Assembly (NCBI GenBank): GCA_029883145.1 | Contig: JAOUJR010000063.1 | Span: 1-8,521 of the forward strand | DNA from: Nitrospirota bacterium | GTDB lineage: Bacteria; Nitrospirota; Thermodesulfovibrionia; Thermodesulfovibrionales; SM23-35 | DNA length: 8,521 bases | Direction: 5' to 3' | Shown here: positions 6,395 through 8,521 of the stretch, piece by piece | Numbering within the stretch: position 1 is the stretch's first letter | Layout of the letters: each line of letters starts with the position of its first letter | The notes under the pieces: generated by a model | What the model was told of the DNA's origin: nothing | Seen by the model: the letters and a program-made list of their open reading frames with translations, nothing else | Databases searched by the model: none | Translations under genes and position numbers: made by a program

Positions 6395-7811
6395 TTCAGC
6401 GATTAGCTATCAGCCATCAGCCATTAACCTGATTGATACCCATTGCCATCTTGAAATGGATGAATTCAATCCAGATAGAAAAGAGGTCATTCAACGTGCA
6501 AAAGCAGCAGGTATCGAGGCAATAATTACTATAGGCTCTGACTTAGAAGGCAATGTTGGCGGCTTGGAACTTTCTAAAAAATACGATTTCATTTATTCAT
6601 CGGTAGGATTTCATCCCCATGATGCAAAGGACTTCACAGAGGACATATTTAATCAAATAAAGTCATGGATAAAAAATAGCGACATGGGGCAAGGGATACA
6701 GGGTAAGATTGTTGCGATAGGTGAGATTGGCCTTGACTACCACTATGATAATTCCCCGCGAGAGATTCAGAGAGATGTGTTTATGCGACAACTTCAACTT
6801 GCAAAAGAAGTCAATCTTCCTGTAGTAATCCACAGCAGAGAGGCAAGGAAAGATACTCTTGAAATCATCAGGGAATCCGGAGTAGATAAAGGAGTTCTCC
6901 ATTGTTTTTCCGGCGATAGAGAGATGGCGGAGAAGGCTATGGCAATGGGGTTTTATATATCCTTTGCAGGACCTGTGACATTCAGGAATGCGAAAAAGCC
7001 AAAGGAGATTGTAAAGGCAATACCCGATGATTATCTTCTTATCGAAACAGATGCACCTTATCTCTCGCCCGAGCCGTTCAGAGGAAAAAGGAACGAACCT
7101 TCTTATCTCATCCATACAGCAAGGGCAATTGCAGAAATGAGAGGCATCACCATAGAAGACCTTGCAAGGATTACTACTTTGAATGCAAAACGACTTTTTA
7201 AGATAGGTCAGTTGCCTGAGAGAGGTGTCATCGCTTACAAGATAAGAGATAACCTCTATCTTAATATTACAAACCGGTGCACAAATGAATGCTCTTTCTG
7301 TATAAGATTTCACACAGACTATGTCAAAGGTCACAACCTGAGGCTTTCAGAAGAACCCTCAGAGGAAGAGCTCAAGGATGCAATAGGCGACCCATCACGC
7401 TATAGAGAAATTGTATTCTGCGGGTACGGAGAACCCCTTTTGAGACTTGATCTGGTTAAAAGTGTTGCCGGATGGATAAAACAGAATAACGGGAAAGTCA
7501 GGATAAATACAAACGGACACGGGAATCTAATACACGGGAGAAATATACTTCCTGAACTCAAGGGTATTGTTGATAGTATATCGGTGAGTCTTGATGCTCA
7601 GGATGAAGAGACATACAACAGAGTATGCAAGCCCACCTTCAAAAATGCATATAGAGAAATCCTCTCATTTATAAAAGAGGCCAAACAATTTATCCCCCAC
7701 GTCCAGATTACGGTTGTAGAACTTGAAGGTGTTGATGTTGAAAAATGTAAAAAGATTGCAGAGGATTTGGGAGTAGGGTTTCGGATCAGAAAACTTGATG
7801 TGGTTGGGTGA
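6387..7811 (+). CDS. TatD-family metallohydrolase fused to TatD-associated radical SAM domain
   Basis: About 474 aa with two enzymes in one chain. Residues 15-275 are a TatD-type TIM-barrel hydrolase with all expected metal ligands: DTHCH (H19, H21), GFHPHD (H76, H78), GEIGLD (E113), IHSRE (H149), HCFSGD (H172) and ETDAPYL (D222). The family acts as metal-dependent DNase or phosphoesterase/deacylase. Residues ~285-474 are a compact radical SAM domain with CTNECSFC (C298, C302, C305; CX3CX2C), binding a 4Fe-4S cluster and S-adenosylmethionine, and GYGEP (346-350) in the SAM-binding position. This fits the small radical SAM family known to be linked to TatD genes; its substrate is unknown to me. 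The start is uncertain: TatD proteins normally begin (M)NLIDTHCH, which here would need ATT at 6423. Possible real starts are GTG 6387 (overlapping the mutase stop by 8 bases, AGGAAG at 6367-6372), TTG 6384 or ATG 6363. Any of them adds an unusual Ser/Ala-rich leader encoded by a heptamer repeat. Confidence 0.92.
   Translation: MLSSAISYQPSAINLIDTHCHLEMDEFNPDRKEVIQRAKAAGIEAIITIGSDLEGNVGGLELSKKYDFIYSSVGFHPHDAKDFTEDIFNQIKSWIKNSDMGQGIQGKIVAIGEIGLDYHYDNSPREIQRDVFMRQLQLAKEVNLPVVIHSREARKDTLEIIRESGVDKGVLHCFSGDREMAEKAMAMGFYISFAGPVTFRNAKKPKEIVKAIPDDYLLIETDAPYLSPEPFRGKRNEPSYLIHTARAIAEMRGITIEDLARITTLNAKRLFKIGQLPERGVIAYKIRDNLYLNITNRCTNECSFCIRFHTDYVKGHNLRLSEEPSEEELKDAIGDPSRYREIVFCGYGEPLLRLDLVKSVAGWIKQNNGKVRINTNGHGNLIHGRNILPELKGIVDSISVSLDAQDEETYNRVCKPTFKNAYREILSFIKEAKQFIPHVQITVVELEGVDVEKCKKIAEDLGVGFRIRKLDVVG
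6398..6425 (+). repeat. Four tandem 7-nt units at the start of the TatD-radical SAM gene
   Basis: The units AGCGATT, AGCTATC, AGCCATC and AGCCATT follow one another without a gap, consensus AGCNATY. They start four bases after the mutase stop codon and end exactly where the conserved TatD N-terminus begins (AAC CTG ATT GAT). Seven is not a multiple of three, so each gain or loss of one unit would change the reading frame between any upstream start codon and the TatD domain. Confidence 0.8.
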
Positions 7812-7832
7812 AATAAGGAGCTTACATTACTC

Positions 7833-8390
7833 CTATTCGAGCTTTTTCCCGACATACCAGGCTTTTGCCACGAACTCACCAATAGCCCAGTAACTGTTGT
7901 CTGGCATAGTAAAAAGAAGGGGATTAATTTTCTTGAAGTCCGGTTTTCCGTCAGTCAAACACCACTCATCAGCATATACTCTTATAATTTCACCAATAAA
8001 CAGATTGTTCGATGGCAAATCGACTGTTCCCATGACTTTGCATTCCATGCAGAGAGGGCATTCTTCAATCATTGGAGCGGTTTTGGTTTCACCATAAAAC
8101 ACCTTAAATATCTTTGACTTGTCGGTTTTTCTTCCTGATACCAGCCCGCAATAATCAGTCTTTTCGACCATATCAATACTTGGGAAATTGATACTGAATG
8201 TTTTGTTCTCTTGGATTCCCAAAGGAGTATAATGGGATTTGTTAATACCAATAGCCATCATGGGTGGCTGTGCATTAACCCTTGTAATCCAGCCTACTGC
8301 CATAAAGTTGGCTTTGCCCTCGACATTTGCTCCTACAAGAACTACCGGCATAGGGATAAAAACATTGTTTCCGATGTTCATTTTATTCAT
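7833..8390 (-). CDS. Flavin reductase / flavoredoxin-like FMN-binding protein
   Basis: A 185-aa cytoplasmic protein of the flavin-reductase-like (FMN-binding split barrel) family, normal full length. Typical features in order: PMPVVLVG (13-20), the barrel stretch around VGWITRVNAQPPMMAIGIN that lines the FMN site, SHYTPLGIQENKTFSINFP, then VEKTDYCGLVSGRKTDKSKIF, a signature of the flavoredoxin branch, and an ECPLCMECKV segment with closely spaced cysteines. Relatives bind FMN and pass electrons from NAD(P)H or ferredoxin-type donors; flavoredoxins take part in electron transfer in sulfate reducers and other anaerobes. The partner here cannot be told from the sequence. The start is fixed by AAGGAGG 8 bases upstream. 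It is convergent with the TatD-radical SAM gene (21-bp gap, with no good terminator, only a weak AGGAG/CTCCT dyad at 7816-7834). It follows the end of another minus-strand gene by 29 bases, so the two are probably co-transcribed. Confidence 0.9.
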   Translation of the reverse strand: MNKMNIGNNVFIPMPVVLVGANVEGKANFMAVGWITRVNAQPPMMAIGINKSHYTPLGIQENKTFSINFPSIDMVEKTDYCGLVSGRKTDKSKIFKVFYGETKTAPMIEECPLCMECKVMGTVDLPSNNLFIGEIIRVYADEWCLTDGKPDFKKINPLLFTMPDNSYWAIGEFVAKAWYVGKKLE

Positions 8391-8398
8391 GAGATATA

Positions 8399-8406
8399 CC
8401 CTCCTT
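8399..8406 (-). promoter_or_regulatory. Ribosome binding site of the flavin reductase
   Basis: On the minus strand AAGGAGGG lies 8 bases before the ATG at 8390, which decides the first of two nearby Met codons (residues 1 and 4) as the start. Confidence 0.9.
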
Positions 8407-8419
8407 TAGAGAATTGCGC

Positions 8420-8521
8420 TCATGTATTATATAAAACTCCAATTCCGCCCCATTGGCCCCAACCGCGGTCATCTTCTCTGTGGATAAATTCTTTATAGTT
8501 AAACTTATCTTTAATTTCATT
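8420..8521 (-). CDS. Unidentified protein, C-terminal 33 residues
   Basis: On the minus strand one frame is open from the window edge (8521) to TGA at 8420-8422 and translates to 33 residues ending GWGQWGGIGVLYNT. The peptide has a convincing protein composition (YKEFIHREDDRGWGQW, with Trp, Gly and mixed charges), quite unlike chance translation of AT-rich DNA, and its stop is 29 bases before the flavin reductase start, so it reads as the upstream gene of the same operon. I do not recognise the family; too little is visible to assign a function. Confidence 0.6.
   Translation of the reverse strand, partial: NEIKDKFNYKEFIHREDDRGWGQWGGIGVLYNT

Noticed and set aside
6663..7334. Minus-strand 223-aa frame
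   Set aside because: It is fully antisense to the TatD and radical SAM motifs, which are intact on the plus strand; the translation is Cys/His-rich shadow sequence.
7812..7840. Bidirectional terminator between the convergent TatD-radical SAM and flavin reductase genes
   Set aside because: Only a 5-bp AGGAG/CTCCT pairing with a 9-nt loop exists and no adjoining T-tract; too weak to call.
1..8521. CRISPR array, transposase, integrase or rRNA
   Set aside because: No regularly spaced repeats of CRISPR size, no transposase or recombinase motifs in any believable frame, and no rRNA sequence were seen on either strand.

Overview
The window looks like a piece of a Gram-negative (diderm) bacterial chromosome. 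It encodes an outer-membrane porin-like protein, an AsmA-like inter-membrane protein and a lipoprotein. The AT-rich sequence, an archaeal-type phosphoglycerate mutase, a DUF1318 lipoprotein of the type I associate with deltaproteobacterial and Nitrospirota genomes, and a flavoredoxin-like flavin reductase suggest an anaerobe such as a Nitrospirota (Thermodesulfovibrio-like) or deltaproteobacterial lineage. That placement is inference from gene style, not from a marker gene.

Layout. Positions 1-410 hold the C-terminal end of a beta-barrel protein of the phenol-MetA-degradation/transporter type, followed by a clear intrinsic terminator (436-471). Positions 488-1021 on the minus strand form a tRNA-Ala(CGC) locus. 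An exact 21-nt copy of the tRNA 3' end, including CCA, lies 458 nt downstream of the gene in its own reading direction. Between the two copies is a small membrane-protein ORF with a possible promoter and operator. This is the geometry of an att-flanked integrative remnant. A long gene (1160-4387) encodes a 1075-residue AsmA-like protein. It is separated by a 109-nt cloverleaf-like inverted-repeat element (4398-4506) from a DUF1318/YdbL-type lipoprotein (4546-5163). Then follow, tightly spaced, an archaeal-type cofactor-independent phosphoglycerate mutase (5186-6394) and an overlapping gene encoding a TatD-like metal-dependent hydrolase fused to a TatD-associated radical SAM domain (ending at 7811). 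On the opposite strand, convergent with these, are a flavin reductase (7833-8390) and, just upstream of it, the last 33 codons of an unidentified gene running off the window.

How the genes fit together. The AsmA-like protein and the DUF1318 lipoprotein resemble the E. coli YdbH/YnbE/YdbL set, in which an AsmA-like inner-membrane protein is bridged to the outer membrane by a small lipoprotein (YnbE) with help from YdbL. Here the lipoprotein seems to combine a YnbE-like N-terminus (lipid-modified Cys followed by a short beta-strand) with a YdbL/DUF1318 C-terminal domain, so two genes may do the work of three. The mutase and the TatD-radical SAM gene share the strand and probably the transcript but have no obvious functional link to the envelope pair.

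The most interesting items are the structured 109-nt element inside the bridge operon, the duplicated tRNA-Ala 3' end with its small membrane ORF, the YnbE/YdbL-like composite lipoprotein, the TatD-radical SAM fusion, and a heptamer repeat that has overwritten the expected start codon of that fusion gene.
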